Shown here piece after piece: positions 35,668 to 44,038 of a stretch of 64,000 bases of DNA (the stretch's first letter is position 1; the number at the start of each line of letters is the position of its first letter). The translations under genes were made by a program, and so were the position numbers. The notes under the pieces are model-generated. The model did no database searches and was not told where the DNA came from. It saw only the letters and a program-made list of their open reading frames with translations. This DNA comes from Clostridia bacterium (GTDB taxonomy: Bacteria; Bacillota; Clostridia; Christensenellales; Borkfalkiaceae): the NCBI GenBank assembly GCA_900764105.1, contig CAAFMS010000006.1:62001-126000 (forward strand), written 5' to 3'.

Positions 35668-36393
35668 TTAATACAGTTGTTTCATTCTGTCTTTTTTGGA
35701 AAGGTCGGAAAGTTTTGCTCCGTCCTCCGTCGTCGTATCGCCTAAATTGTAGGTCGAAACTTTCGAGATTTTTTTCAACGAGTATACTATCGAATAGTGC
35801 TTTACTCCCGCCGAGAAAAGCGCGACCAACGCTTCGTAAGAATCGGCGACCGTCGTGTAAAGCGTCTTGGAAGTTTCGCCCTTTTTGCCGACGTGCTTTA
35901 CCGCAAAATCGAGGTTGCCCGTAACGTGTTTCGGCGGCTCTGCGGAAAGTATCGAATCGACGTATTTTTCGTTCGCTTCCTTGTTGCCGACCGGTTCCAA
36001 AGTAATCGTAAGCCTCATTTCGAGTACTTCCGAAAGTTTCTTTTTTTCGCCGTTTATAGTAATTTCTTTCGAGTCAAACTCAATAATCGGGTCGCCTTTT
36101 ACGGGATATTGCTTAAAAGTCGAAGGCAGGGTGGAGATTATAACCACTAAAAACACGAGCATAACCGCGCCCGAAATATAGCCGAGCGAGTTGCCGTCGG
36201 GAGTTTTCAACCCCTGAATAAAAATCGTCAGACCCATTCCGCCCATTAAAACGGCGAGAAGCAGGGTATAGATGAGCGATTTCCATCTCTGAGCCTTGTT
36301 GTAGGCTATATCGGGGTAGATTTTAACGGTTTTCTTTTCCGTCGTTTCCTCTTTTACCGCTTCCGCGGCGATTTTATTCTTTTCTTTACTCAT
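35668..36393 (-). CDS. Two-span membrane protein, unknown function
   Basis: A 241-residue protein with a charged cytoplasmic start, two membrane segments (about 39-61 and 73-92) and a C-terminal soluble domain of about 140 residues with alternating strands (PIIEFDSKEITINGEKKKL), reminiscent of a PH-like or membrane-associated fold; I cannot name it. The promoter is a perfect TTGACA-17-TATAAT ending 9 bases before the ATG, and no Shine-Dalgarno sequence is present, so the message is probably leaderless. Confidence 0.7.
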   Translation of the reverse strand: MSKEKNKIAAEAVKEETTEKKTVKIYPDIAYNKAQRWKSLIYTLLLAVLMGGMGLTIFIQGLKTPDGNSLGYISGAVMLVFLVVIISTLPSTFKQYPVKGDPIIEFDSKEITINGEKKKLSEVLEMRLTITLEPVGNKEANEKYVDSILSAEPPKHVTGNLDFAVKHVGKKGETSKTLYTTVADSYEALVALFSAGVKHYSIVYSLKKISKVSTYNLGDTTTEDGAKLSDLSKKDRMKQLY

Positions 36394-36402
36394 AGTACGA
36401 AC

Positions 36403-36431
36403 ATTATATATTATTTCGCGATTTTTGTCAA
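36403..36431 (-). promoter_or_regulatory. Consensus promoter directly before a start codon
   Basis: On the minus strand TTGACA (36431-36426) and TATAAT (36408-36403), spacing 17. The ATG follows after 9 bases. Confidence 0.8.
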
Positions 36432-36545
36432 AGAAATATTTTGAATAATTTTAATCGCTTGTTATTTACGAAATTTTACGGGATCGTAATTGTTAAATTT
36501 TTTCAATAGGGTATAATAAATGCGTCGGAAGAATAGTAATTTCTT

Positions 36546-37244
36546 ATGAAACTTAAATTTATGAAAATTATAGCCGCGGCGGGTTTAACCCTTCTTCTTT
36601 CGACCTACGTCGCTCTCCTGTGCGTTCGGACGCGAGCCGCAGCTTCTCCCTCGGACAGGTTTACGGTGGTTATCGACGCCGGACACGGCGGAATAGACGG
36701 CGGAGTGTCGGGCATTACGACGGGGGTTAAAGAAAGCGAACTCAACCTCGATATAGCGAGAAAACTCAAAGCGAAATTCGATAAAAGCGGCGCGAAAACG
36801 GTTATGACGAGAAAGACCGAAGCGGGACTTTACGGGATATATTCCAAGGGTTTTAAACGCCGCGATATGCAAAAACGCAAGCAAATTACTTTAAACGCCA
36901 AAGCCGACGTATTCGTTTCGATACATTTGAACTACTATTCTTCTCCGTTGAGGCGAGGCGCGCAGGTATTTTATAAAATCGACGAGGAAAAGAGCAAATC
37001 GCTTGCGGATATCGTGCAGGCGGAACTTAACGGAGGAAAAGAATACGAAAGAGATTATACCGCTCTCGCGGGCGATTATTACGTTTTAAACGAGGCGGAC
37101 TGCGCCGCTATTTTATGCGAATGCGGTTTTTTATCCAACGCAGAGGACGAAAAACTGCTTTTAACCGACGAGTACAGGGCTGAAATTGCCGAAAAAATCT
37201 TTAACGGCATAGAAAAATACAGATTTAGTTTAGTCGATAAATAA
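36546..37244 (+). CDS. N-acetylmuramoyl-L-alanine amidase, CwlD-like
   Basis: A 232-residue exported amidase with an N-terminal hydrophobic signal (about 7-27) and a single Amidase_3 domain: VVIDAGHGGIDGG (zinc His), KESELNLDIA (zinc Glu), VSIHLN (zinc His) and ILCECGFLSN (catalytic Glu). Short length without wall-binding repeats fits CwlD, which makes muramic delta-lactam in the spore cortex. Upstream TATAAT at 36512-36517 gives a leader of about 22 bases without a clear ribosome-binding site. Confidence 0.85.
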   Translation: MKLKFMKIIAAAGLTLLLSTYVALLCVRTRAAASPSDRFTVVIDAGHGGIDGGVSGITTGVKESELNLDIARKLKAKFDKSGAKTVMTRKTEAGLYGIYSKGFKRRDMQKRKQITLNAKADVFVSIHLNYYSSPLRRGAQVFYKIDEEKSKSLADIVQAELNGGKEYERDYTALAGDYYVLNEADCAAILCECGFLSNAEDEKLLLTDEYRAEIAEKIFNGIEKYRFSLVDK

Positions 37245-37273
37245 TTGACACTCGCAAGCGAATATGATAAAAT
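37245..37273 (+). promoter_or_regulatory. Consensus promoter directly before a start codon
   Basis: TTGACA at 37245-37250 and TAAAAT at 37268-37273, spacing 17. It begins at the base after the amidase stop codon and leaves 10 bases before the ATG of the ABC ATPase. Confidence 0.75.
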
Positions 37274-37283
37274 TTTTACAGAT

Positions 37284-38192
37284 ATGGACGAAATTATAGA
37301 AATTAAAAATCTCCGCAAATCGTTCGGAGCGGTAAAGGCGGTAAACGACCTTTCGTTTAAAGTAAAAAAAGGCGAACTTTTCGCGTTTTTGGGGGTGAAC
37401 GGCGCGGGCAAGTCCACGACCATTTCCATTATGTGCGGACTACTTAAAAAGGACGACGGAACGGTTACGATAGACGGATACGACGTCGATAACGATATGG
37501 AGAAAATATCGTCGGAAATAGGCGTCGTGTTTCAATCCTCCGCGCTCGATAAATGCCTTTCGGTAAAAGATAATCTGTTATCGAGAGCCTCTCTCTACGG
37601 AATATACGGCGACAAGGCGAGAAAGAGAATAGACGAACTTGCCGAACTTCTTGACTTTTCCGACCTCAAAAACAGAATAGTCGGCAAATTGTCGGGCGGT
37701 CAGAGGCGTAGAATAGACGTCGCGAGGGCGATTATACATAACCCGAAAATCCTCATACTTGACGAGCCTACCACGGGTCTCGACCCGCAGACGAGAAAAA
37801 CGTTGTGGAGCGTAATAGAAAATTACCGCAGGGAAGAGAATATGACGGTATTTCTGACCACGCATTATATGGAAGAGGCGGCAGACAGCGACTACGTCAT
37901 AATTTTAGACAGCGGAAAAATAGTCGCCGAAGGTACTCCGCTCGAACTCAAAAACAAGTATACGGGCGACTTTATCACCGTGTATAACGTTTCGGAAGAA
38001 ACGGTTAAATCGCTCGGGAAGCCTTACGAGGAAATTCGCGACGCGTTCAGAATTGCCGTGAAAAACACCGAGGAAGCGAGGGATATGATTATCGCTCGCC
38101 CTGATTTGTTTTCCGATTTCGAAATAACCAAGGGAAAAATGGACGACGTTTTTCTTTCGGTTACGGGCAAAAAACTTGTCGGAGGTAACTGA
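37284..38192 (+). CDS. ABC-2 type transporter ATPase
   Basis: A 302-residue ATPase of the DrrA/NodI class: Walker A GVNGAGKST, signature LSGGQRRR, Walker B LILDEPTTGLDP and H-loop TTHYMEEA, then a C-terminal regulatory region. It energises the adjacent ABC-2 permease for export of an unknown drug, polysaccharide or lipid. I choose ATG 37284; an in-frame TTG at 37245 is the -35 box of the promoter. No ribosome-binding site precedes the ATG. Confidence 0.9.
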   Translation: MDEIIEIKNLRKSFGAVKAVNDLSFKVKKGELFAFLGVNGAGKSTTISIMCGLLKKDDGTVTIDGYDVDNDMEKISSEIGVVFQSSALDKCLSVKDNLLSRASLYGIYGDKARKRIDELAELLDFSDLKNRIVGKLSGGQRRRIDVARAIIHNPKILILDEPTTGLDPQTRKTLWSVIENYRREENMTVFLTTHYMEEAADSDYVIILDSGKIVAEGTPLELKNKYTGDFITVYNVSEETVKSLGKPYEEIRDAFRIAVKNTEEARDMIIARPDLFSDFEITKGKMDDVFLSVTGKKLVGGN

Positions 38193-38193
38193 A

Positions 38194-39096
38194 ATGAGAA
38201 CCTTTCTCGCATTGACTAAAAGGCATATTAAAGTATTTTTTAAAGATAAAGGGCTGTTTTTCTCCTCACTTATAACGCCGATAATACTACTTGTACTGTA
38301 TTCGACTTTTTTGGCGAAGGTTTATAAAGACAGCTTCATTAAGGGGCTTGGCGGTTTTGAAATAGACGAAAAACTAATCGACGGCACGGTCGCGGCGCAA
38401 CTGTTTTCATCGCTGCTTGCGGTGTCGTGCGTTACGGTGGCGTTCTGCTCGAATATCATAATGATACAGGACAAAAACGACGGGATAAGGAGCGATTTTA
38501 TAGTTTCGCCGGTCAGAAAATCGACCATGGGATTGTCCTATTTCGCCGCGTCGCTTTTATCGACTTTAATCGTCAGTTTCACGGCGACTATTGCGTGCTT
38601 TATATACATATCGATAAAAAATTGTTGGTATATGTCGTTTGCCGACGTTATGCTGATAATGGTAGACGTAGTACTTTTAACGACGTTCGGGACGGCTTTA
38701 TCGTCGATAGTGAACGTATTTTTGACTACTAACGGACAGGCTCAGGCGGTCGGAACGATAGTTTCGGCGGGTTACGGCTTTTTGTGCGGCGCGTATATGC
38801 CGATAAAGTCGTTCGGTGACGGGCTTAGAAACGCTCTTATGTTTTTACCGGGGACTTACGGCACTTCGCTTATAAGGAATCACTCGTTAAACGGAGTATT
38901 TGCCGAGATGGAAAGCGTAGGTTTTCCGCCCGAGGTGATGAACGGAATAAAGGAAAGCATAGACTGTAGACTCAGTTTCTTCGGAACGAACGTAGAGCAG
39001 TGGGTAATGTATCTCGTGCTTATCGGCTCGGTAGTACTTCTGATAGGAATTTACATACTTCTTAACGTATTGAAACGCGAAGCGAAGAGAAAATAA
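38194..39096 (+). CDS. ABC-2 type transporter permease
   Basis: A 300-residue membrane protein with six hydrophobic segments and the ABC-2 signature region (GYGFLCGAYMPIKSFG, then FLPGTYGTSLIRN). ATG 38194 follows GGAGG (38181-38185), one base after the ATPase stop codon. Forms the exporter with the preceding gene. Confidence 0.9.
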   Translation: MRTFLALTKRHIKVFFKDKGLFFSSLITPIILLVLYSTFLAKVYKDSFIKGLGGFEIDEKLIDGTVAAQLFSSLLAVSCVTVAFCSNIIMIQDKNDGIRSDFIVSPVRKSTMGLSYFAASLLSTLIVSFTATIACFIYISIKNCWYMSFADVMLIMVDVVLLTTFGTALSSIVNVFLTTNGQAQAVGTIVSAGYGFLCGAYMPIKSFGDGLRNALMFLPGTYGTSLIRNHSLNGVFAEMESVGFPPEVMNGIKESIDCRLSFFGTNVEQWVMYLVLIGSVVLLIGIYILLNVLKREAKRK

Positions 39097-39113
39097 AGAT
39101 AAGATATAATAAA

Positions 39114-39150
39114 AGACGATACCTGTTTTGATGAGGGTATCGTTTTTTTT
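39114..39150 (+). terminator. Terminator of the ABC-2 operon
   Basis: ACGATACC pairs with GGGTATCGT and is followed by eight T. Confidence 0.85.
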
Positions 39151-39214
39151 ATCGTTTAAGATAACTCCATAAATCTTATTGCGTCGCCGTATGAAAATAA
39201 TTCAGTTCGTTTTT

Positions 39215-39435
39215 TGACCTCTCTCGTCGCTTCGCGACACTCTCCCCATAGGGGAAAGCAAGTTTTTTTTGATGTGAACCCAAAAAGCTGGACAAGATTT
39301 TGAATTAAATTATTTTAGATTGAGTTTGGTATTGTATCGGACTCATTTTCAATTTAAAAGCAAACGTTATAAACAACTAACTTTCTTGCTTTCCCCTGTG
39401 GGGAGAGTGTCGCGAAGCGACGAGAGAGGTCAAAA
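39215..39435. mobile_element. MITE-like element with long inverted ends
   Basis: Two about 48-base inverted copies, 39215-39262 (TTTTGACCTCTCTCGTCGC...) and 39385-39435 (...GCGACGAGAGAGGTCAAAA), enclose 122 bases. No transposase is encoded. The inside (about 39274-39296) has GTGAACCCAAAAAGCTGGAC, which looks like the end of an IS3-family element. The rest of 39151-39573 has only a short GTAGGGGACGG repeat piece near 39479. Confidence 0.6.
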
Positions 39436-39573
39436 TGGACAAAGAATACGAGCGGTCGGTTTATGATAACTTTACCGCCGTAGGGGACGGTCGCTTGTTA
39501 AAAACTCTTAAAAATGCTTGCATTTTTAAGAAAAGAGCATCCCGAAAACCGTTTGCGATTTTATTGATGAAGG

Positions 39574-40077
39574 TTATTCTATTTCACAAGAAGAGTGGAT
39601 AGGAACGTTTTCGACAATGTCTTTATCTTCGATTTTTCTGACTCCCCACTCTTTTTTGCAATTTTTATAATAATAAACGCTATATACGTGTATTTCAACA
39701 AATCTTGTTTGTTTATCGAGAATCAATTTCCGGATTTCTGCTGGTGTTTCTGCAATATTATTGTCGTAAATATATTTTTCATGAGAAATCATTTCTCCGT
39801 ATGCATTTTTACAGACGACTAAAAATTTAACTGCGGAAACTGTCGTACTGGATTTATTGCATATTGTTATCGTTATTTGACTATTGTAATAAGTTTTTAC
39901 TACTTTACTTGTAATTTTTAACGGAAATTCCTCTACATAGCAGGACTTATCAAAAACAGATTCTGTTTGTGGGGCGACAGGTTTTTTAGTCCAAGCAAAA
40001 GAAAGGCGAGCAAAAGAATAAAAAGTAAATACCCCCAAAGCGAAAACTATAAAAAATTTTACGTTATTCATATTCAT
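39574..40077 (-). CDS. Membrane-anchored protein of unknown function
   Basis: A 167-residue protein with an N-terminal anchor or signal (about 7-28) and an extracytoplasmic beta-rich domain (KITSKVVKTYYNSQITITICN, then VSAVKFLVVCKNAYGE) with four Cys residues. It may be an Ig-like or FxLYD-like fold, not proven. The ATG shares one base with the stop of the upstream gene (TAATG). The region is more AT-rich than its surroundings and sits beside a mobile element, hinting at acquired DNA. Confidence 0.7.
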   Translation of the reverse strand: MNMNNVKFFIVFALGVFTFYSFARLSFAWTKKPVAPQTESVFDKSCYVEEFPLKITSKVVKTYYNSQITITICNKSSTTVSAVKFLVVCKNAYGEMISHEKYIYDNNIAETPAEIRKLILDKQTRFVEIHVYSVYYYKNCKKEWGVRKIEDKDIVENVPIHSSCEIE

Positions 40078-40385
40078 TACTGTATATCGTGAAAAATGCC
40101 GAACCAGTATACCTGATTTACCGTTACAGACCGAGCTTCTTCGGAAACAGAAAACCCCTGATCACGTCGATTGCTCAAATTTATCATCTTTATAAAATTG
40201 TTTTTAGCTAGCTTACGTCTTTGCGTAATTTTAGACGAGTTGCTATGATTTTTAGCGTTTTCAATGTAAAGATCGTTGTCTTCGGCATATACATAAAACC
40301 AAAGCGGAGTTTGATTTGTTTTAGGCGTTGTTTTGACGTCCCGAGGATTATGTAGAAAAGATTCGTAAACGGTTTGCCAGGTCAT
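40077..40385 (-). CDS. Small protein of unknown function
   Basis: A 102-residue basic protein (PLWFYVYAEDNDLYIENAKNH and SVTVNQVYWFGIFHDI are the most distinctive parts). It resembles conserved small proteins of mobile or defence regions in Clostridia, but I cannot assign a family. AAGGAG precedes the ATG; 14 bases after the previous gene. Confidence 0.65.
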   Translation of the reverse strand: MTWQTVYESFLHNPRDVKTTPKTNQTPLWFYVYAEDNDLYIENAKNHSNSSKITQRRKLAKNNFIKMINLSNRRDQGFSVSEEARSVTVNQVYWFGIFHDIQ

Positions 40386-40399
40386 ATAAATTTTTCTCC

Positions 40400-40753
40400 T
40401 TACAAAAAATATTTAATCTTTACAGTAGTCGAATACATACTGGGTGGCGCAAATAAAACCACATCGTTTTTCGACATACTTTTATACATTGCATCGCACA
40501 CGGAACGCGCCCTGTTCAATACACCGAAATGTTTTTGAATATCGTTGCAAATACATATCAACTCTTTTTCTCCACGCTCAGATGCTTGTCTTTTCATTTC
40601 ACCGATATACTCTTTTACTTCATCGGTAAATTTAGTTCTTTTCCTTTCTTGTCTGACGCCATAGTTAACTCCGTCTTTTTCCAAAGCGTCAACCCTACCT
40701 TCAAGGATTTTAATACGATCTAAAAGTTCAATTATGATTTTATCGTAATTCAT
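40400..40753 (-). CDS. Small coiled-coil protein of unknown function
   Basis: A 117-residue protein with an N-terminal coiled coil (about 5-30, IIELLDRIKILEGRVDALEKDG) and a basic C-terminal domain with ICICNDIQKHFG and VVLFAPPSMYSTTVKI. Starts after AAGGAG with a perfect promoter upstream. It leads a three-gene operon with the next two unknown genes. A toxin-antitoxin or defence pair is conceivable but unproven. Confidence 0.7.
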   Translation of the reverse strand: MNYDKIIIELLDRIKILEGRVDALEKDGVNYGVRQERKRTKFTDEVKEYIGEMKRQASERGEKELICICNDIQKHFGVLNRARSVCDAMYKSMSKNDVVLFAPPSMYSTTVKIKYFL

Positions 40754-40779
40754 TATGTTTTCTCCTTATGTTTTATTTA

Positions 40780-40808
40780 AGTATAACATAATATTCTTTT
40801 GCTGTCAA
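40780..40808 (-). promoter_or_regulatory. Promoter of the three-gene unknown operon
   Basis: On the minus strand TTGACA (40808-40803) and TATACT (40785-40780), spacing 17. Confidence 0.8.
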
Positions 40809-40896
40809 GTTGTTTTACATAAATTTTAATAAAAAATACAGTCGAGCGAACTCGACTGCATTTTAATAGCTTTATTCAAAAAATATTATCGTAAGA

Positions 40897-41049
40897 TTAC
40901 TCTTCCGTAAAAGCGTCTTTATTAAGACCGCATACGGGGCAAACCCAGTCTTCGGGGACATCTTCCCACTTAGTGCCGGGAGCGACGCCGTTTTCGGGAT
41001 CTCCGAGAGTTTCGTCGTAAACGTATCCGCAAGGACAAACGTATTTCAT
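40897..41049 (-). CDS. Rubredoxin with a CxC first iron loop
   Basis: A 50-residue iron-binding electron carrier: MKYVCPCGYVYDE, the GDPENGVAPGTKWEDVPEDW core and CPVCGLNK. The first cysteine pair is spaced CPC rather than the usual CxxC; four Cys ligands remain. It is the second gene of an operon with rubrerythrin, 12 bases after it, and GGAGAACGCGAT stands before the ATG. It probably passes electrons to rubrerythrin for peroxide removal. Confidence 0.9.
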   Translation of the reverse strand: MKYVCPCGYVYDETLGDPENGVAPGTKWEDVPEDWVCPVCGLNKDAFTEE

Positions 41050-41061
41050 ATCGCGTTCTCC

Positions 41062-41610
41062 TTATTTTCCGAAATATCTGTCAAGTAAGCCTTTGAACGC
41101 TCTGCCGTGACGCGCTTCGTCGCGTGCCATTTCGTGTACCGTGTCGTGAATGGCGTCAAGGTTCAACGCTTTCGCTTTTTTAGCAAGTTCGGTCTTGCCC
41201 GCCGTCGCGCCGTTTTCCGCTTCGACTCTCATTTTAAGGTTCTTTTCGGTAGAATCGGTTACGACCTCGCCGAGCATTTCCGCAAATTTAGCCGCGTGTT
41301 CAGCCTCTTCGTAAGCCGCCTTTTCCCAATATAAACCGATTTCGGGATAGCCCTCTCTGAACGCAACCCTCGCCATGGCGAGATACATTCCTACTTCCGA
41401 ACATTCGCCGTTAAAGTTTGCGCGAAGTCCTTCCACGATTTCTTCGGGAACGCCTTTCGCGATTCCTACCGCGTGTTCAGCCGCCCAGTTCATTTCTTCG
41501 TCTTTAACTTCGACGAATTTTTCGCCCGGAGCGTGACATACGGGACATTCTTCGGGACGAACGTCAGATTCGACTATTTGTCCGCACACTAAACATCTCC
41601 ACTTTTTCAT
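41062..41610 (-). CDS. Reverse-type rubrerythrin (NADH peroxidase)
   Basis: A 182-residue protein with an N-terminal rubredoxin-like iron domain (WRCLVCGQ ... CPVCHA, residues 3-25) and a C-terminal ferritin-like di-iron domain with Glu/His ligands (EYGM-like ECSEVGMYLAMARVA; EEAEHAAKFAEML; HEMARDEARHG). It reduces hydrogen peroxide in anaerobes. ATG 41610 follows GAGAGG; an in-frame upstream ATG overlaps the promoter and is rejected. Confidence 0.93.
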   Translation of the reverse strand: MKKWRCLVCGQIVESDVRPEECPVCHAPGEKFVEVKDEEMNWAAEHAVGIAKGVPEEIVEGLRANFNGECSEVGMYLAMARVAFREGYPEIGLYWEKAAYEEAEHAAKFAEMLGEVVTDSTEKNLKMRVEAENGATAGKTELAKKAKALNLDAIHDTVHEMARDEARHGRAFKGLLDRYFGK

Positions 41611-41649
41611 AATACTTACCTCTCTTTTTTTATTTTTCAGGTCGCATGT

Positions 41650-41678
41650 ATTATAATGCAAAACCTTGATTTCGTCAA
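41650..41678 (-). promoter_or_regulatory. Promoter of the rubrerythrin-rubredoxin operon
   Basis: On the minus strand TTGACG (41678-41673) and TATAAT (41655-41650), spacing 17. No PerR-type box is obvious nearby. Confidence 0.75.
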
Positions 41679-41688
41679 GTCGTTTGTA

Positions 41689-43935
41689 TTAAATTTTACC
41701 AAATTTTCGTTTTGCCGCGATGATTAGGGCGGCGGTCGCAACGATTATTCCCGACAGGAAAACGTTCGGCGTAAGCCCCGACGAACACCCCTTTCTTTTC
41801 ACATACACGGGTACGACGAATTCATAGTCCTTTCCGTCCTCTTTGAATCGGATAATTCCGTTTACCTCGCCTTTTTTCGAGGTGTCGCATACTATCGTCG
41901 CGTCGGTGATTTTCGTCGAAATGCATATTCCGCTTTTGTATGTGATAGTGAAAGTCATATCGGCGAGAGAAACGCTCGTCGATTTTATAATCGCTACGAG
42001 TTCGTCCTCGCAGGTTATATCGACTATCTCGTCGTAAACTTCCACGTTTATTTCTTTCGTGATCGTTTCGTCTCTGTAACCCGTAAGAGTAACGGTAACT
42101 ACGCATTTGCCCCGAGTCACCGCCGCCGCGTAACCCTTTGAATTGACGGTCGCAACGCTTTCGTCGCTCGTCTTGAAACTAAGCGTTCCCACGTTTGCGT
42201 TTTGAGGAATTACCGTAACGCCGAGGCTCGCTTCGTGTAAAAGCAGGCATTTAACCGTTTCGCTCTCGATTTCTATGTCCTCGTACGGAATCGCTTTCGC
42301 CAACTTTCCGTCCGCGACCGCAATTTGTATACCGCTCTTGATTTTGACGACTTTAAGTTCTCCGTCGTCTCCGAAATTGCCGTAAATAAACGAGTTTTCA
42401 GCAACTTCCAGATAGTCGCCGTCTGATAATACTTCGAATTTAAGTACGACCTTGCCGCCGAGAATTTCCGCCGACTTCAACGCCGTCGAGCCGTATGATA
42501 AACTCTTTCGTATGAGTTCCGTGGTCTCGTAAGAATACTCGCCGTCCTCGCCGAGGTCTTTGTCCGTCGTTAAAGTCAGGACGTTTTCGCCGTATTCGAC
42601 TGCGATTTCTTCTTCGACTATCTCGGGATATACCGAAATCCCGACCGTAAGTGTCGCCTCGCTTGACTGCTTGCCCGAAGTAAAGGTTATCGAGCCTTTT
42701 CCCGCGCTCACACCCGTTACAGTCTCGCCGTCGAACGCGAAATATTCGCCGTTTACTTTGTAAGCTATTTTATCGTCGGCATTTTCGGGGACCGTTCTTA
42801 CTTTCAACGCCGCTTTGTCGCCGACTCGCATTACGATTTTCTCTTCGCTCGCGACAAGGCTTTCCGTATGTATGATTTCGCTTTCGGGTTTAACGATTTT
42901 TACGTTCAGAGGGAGTTCCAAACCGTAAAACCCGATTTTTACCGACTTGTTTCCGAGAACCGAGAGACTCGTATCACCCTCGATATTTTCAGCCGTAATA
43001 CCGACGTAGTGTTTTTCGCTTCCGTCCGAAACGAAAACTTTTAAGGTTTCGGGTAGGGTAAGTGAATCGCTTCTGTATACGGTAATATTTCCGCTTTCTT
43101 CGCCGTCAACCCCGAGTTTATCTCTTTCGGCGTTCGGCATAACCGATATGTTTTTCTCGGCGACGACCCCGAATACTTCCGCGGTTATAGTAGCGTAGCC
43201 GTACCCCGTCGCTTCGAATTCGGTCGGCGATTTAATCTTTGCGACATTCTCGTCGCTTGAACGAAGAGTAGCGGAGAAGCCGTAACTTTTTTCGGACGGA
43301 ACGGTCGTAATAGTAATTTCGTTCGTCGAACCCATAGAAAATACGGGATTATCTCCGTTAAAAGTAATATTTACTTCGTTTATCGTCGGAATGAAGTCTG
43401 CCGTGTTTGCCCATACGCCCTCAAAACTCTCGGGCTTCGGTTTAAAGGTAACGTCGCCCGATAGGGTTCTGCCCGACTTCGAAACGGCGAAGCCCCTTTT
43501 AAAGATTATCTCGACTTTCGGCAAAATATCTTTCGAATTTGCCGCGGTAATGCCGTCCGCCTTGAAACTGAAACATCTTTTCTCGCCGTCTTTTACGGTA
43601 ATACCCGAGTAAGCCGTTTCGTTTCCGTCTGTTTTCACTATGAGATTTTCGGTTTTTAAAAAGTTAGCGTCCGAATTAAAGTCGTCCGTTTTTATTTTGA
43701 ATTCGCCGTCGTTGTCCGAAGCGAAGCCTACGCTCACGATTTTTAGGGTGTCGTTCGTGTTGCCTGCGTTTGTCTCGGCTACTGTCGTAAAGTTACGGTT
43801 ATTCGTCGATAATAGCGCCGAAAATAAAAGGCAAATCGCAATAGCGAAAGCGAGCGGAAATTTAAGCGATTTTAAAGATTTAAAAGGAAAATTTTCCGTT
43901 TTCACCGAGTTTTTCATTTTAATATCCGTTTTCAT
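41689..43935 (-). CDS. Exported bacterial Ig-like (BIG2) surface protein
   Basis: A 748-residue surface protein with an N-terminal signal or anchor (about 24-45), several Ig-like units, two of which show the BIG2 pattern (KTSDESVATVNSKGYAAAV and KSPTEFEATGYGYATITAEV), and a C-terminal hydrophobic segment followed by AKRKFGK, a membrane anchor without LPxTG. Probably a wall-associated or adhesion-like protein. Start ATG 43935 is preferred over an upstream ATG 141 bases earlier that runs into the vanW gene; no ribosome-binding site is seen and a TGCTATCAT box lies 6 bases upstream. Confidence 0.78.
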   Translation of the reverse strand: MKTDIKMKNSVKTENFPFKSLKSLKFPLAFAIAICLLFSALLSTNNRNFTTVAETNAGNTNDTLKIVSVGFASDNDGEFKIKTDDFNSDANFLKTENLIVKTDGNETAYSGITVKDGEKRCFSFKADGITAANSKDILPKVEIIFKRGFAVSKSGRTLSGDVTFKPKPESFEGVWANTADFIPTINEVNITFNGDNPVFSMGSTNEITITTVPSEKSYGFSATLRSSDENVAKIKSPTEFEATGYGYATITAEVFGVVAEKNISVMPNAERDKLGVDGEESGNITVYRSDSLTLPETLKVFVSDGSEKHYVGITAENIEGDTSLSVLGNKSVKIGFYGLELPLNVKIVKPESEIIHTESLVASEEKIVMRVGDKAALKVRTVPENADDKIAYKVNGEYFAFDGETVTGVSAGKGSITFTSGKQSSEATLTVGISVYPEIVEEEIAVEYGENVLTLTTDKDLGEDGEYSYETTELIRKSLSYGSTALKSAEILGGKVVLKFEVLSDGDYLEVAENSFIYGNFGDDGELKVVKIKSGIQIAVADGKLAKAIPYEDIEIESETVKCLLLHEASLGVTVIPQNANVGTLSFKTSDESVATVNSKGYAAAVTRGKCVVTVTLTGYRDETITKEINVEVYDEIVDITCEDELVAIIKSTSVSLADMTFTITYKSGICISTKITDATIVCDTSKKGEVNGIIRFKEDGKDYEFVVPVYVKRKGCSSGLTPNVFLSGIIVATAALIIAAKRKFGKI

Positions 43936-44038
43936 ATCTATATGATAGCACAAAATTCGACTAAATTCTACCGTTTGGCTGAAATTTTGCGATTTTTTTC
44001 TTATTCGTCTGAGCGGCTCGGCGTATCGGCAGTAAGTT

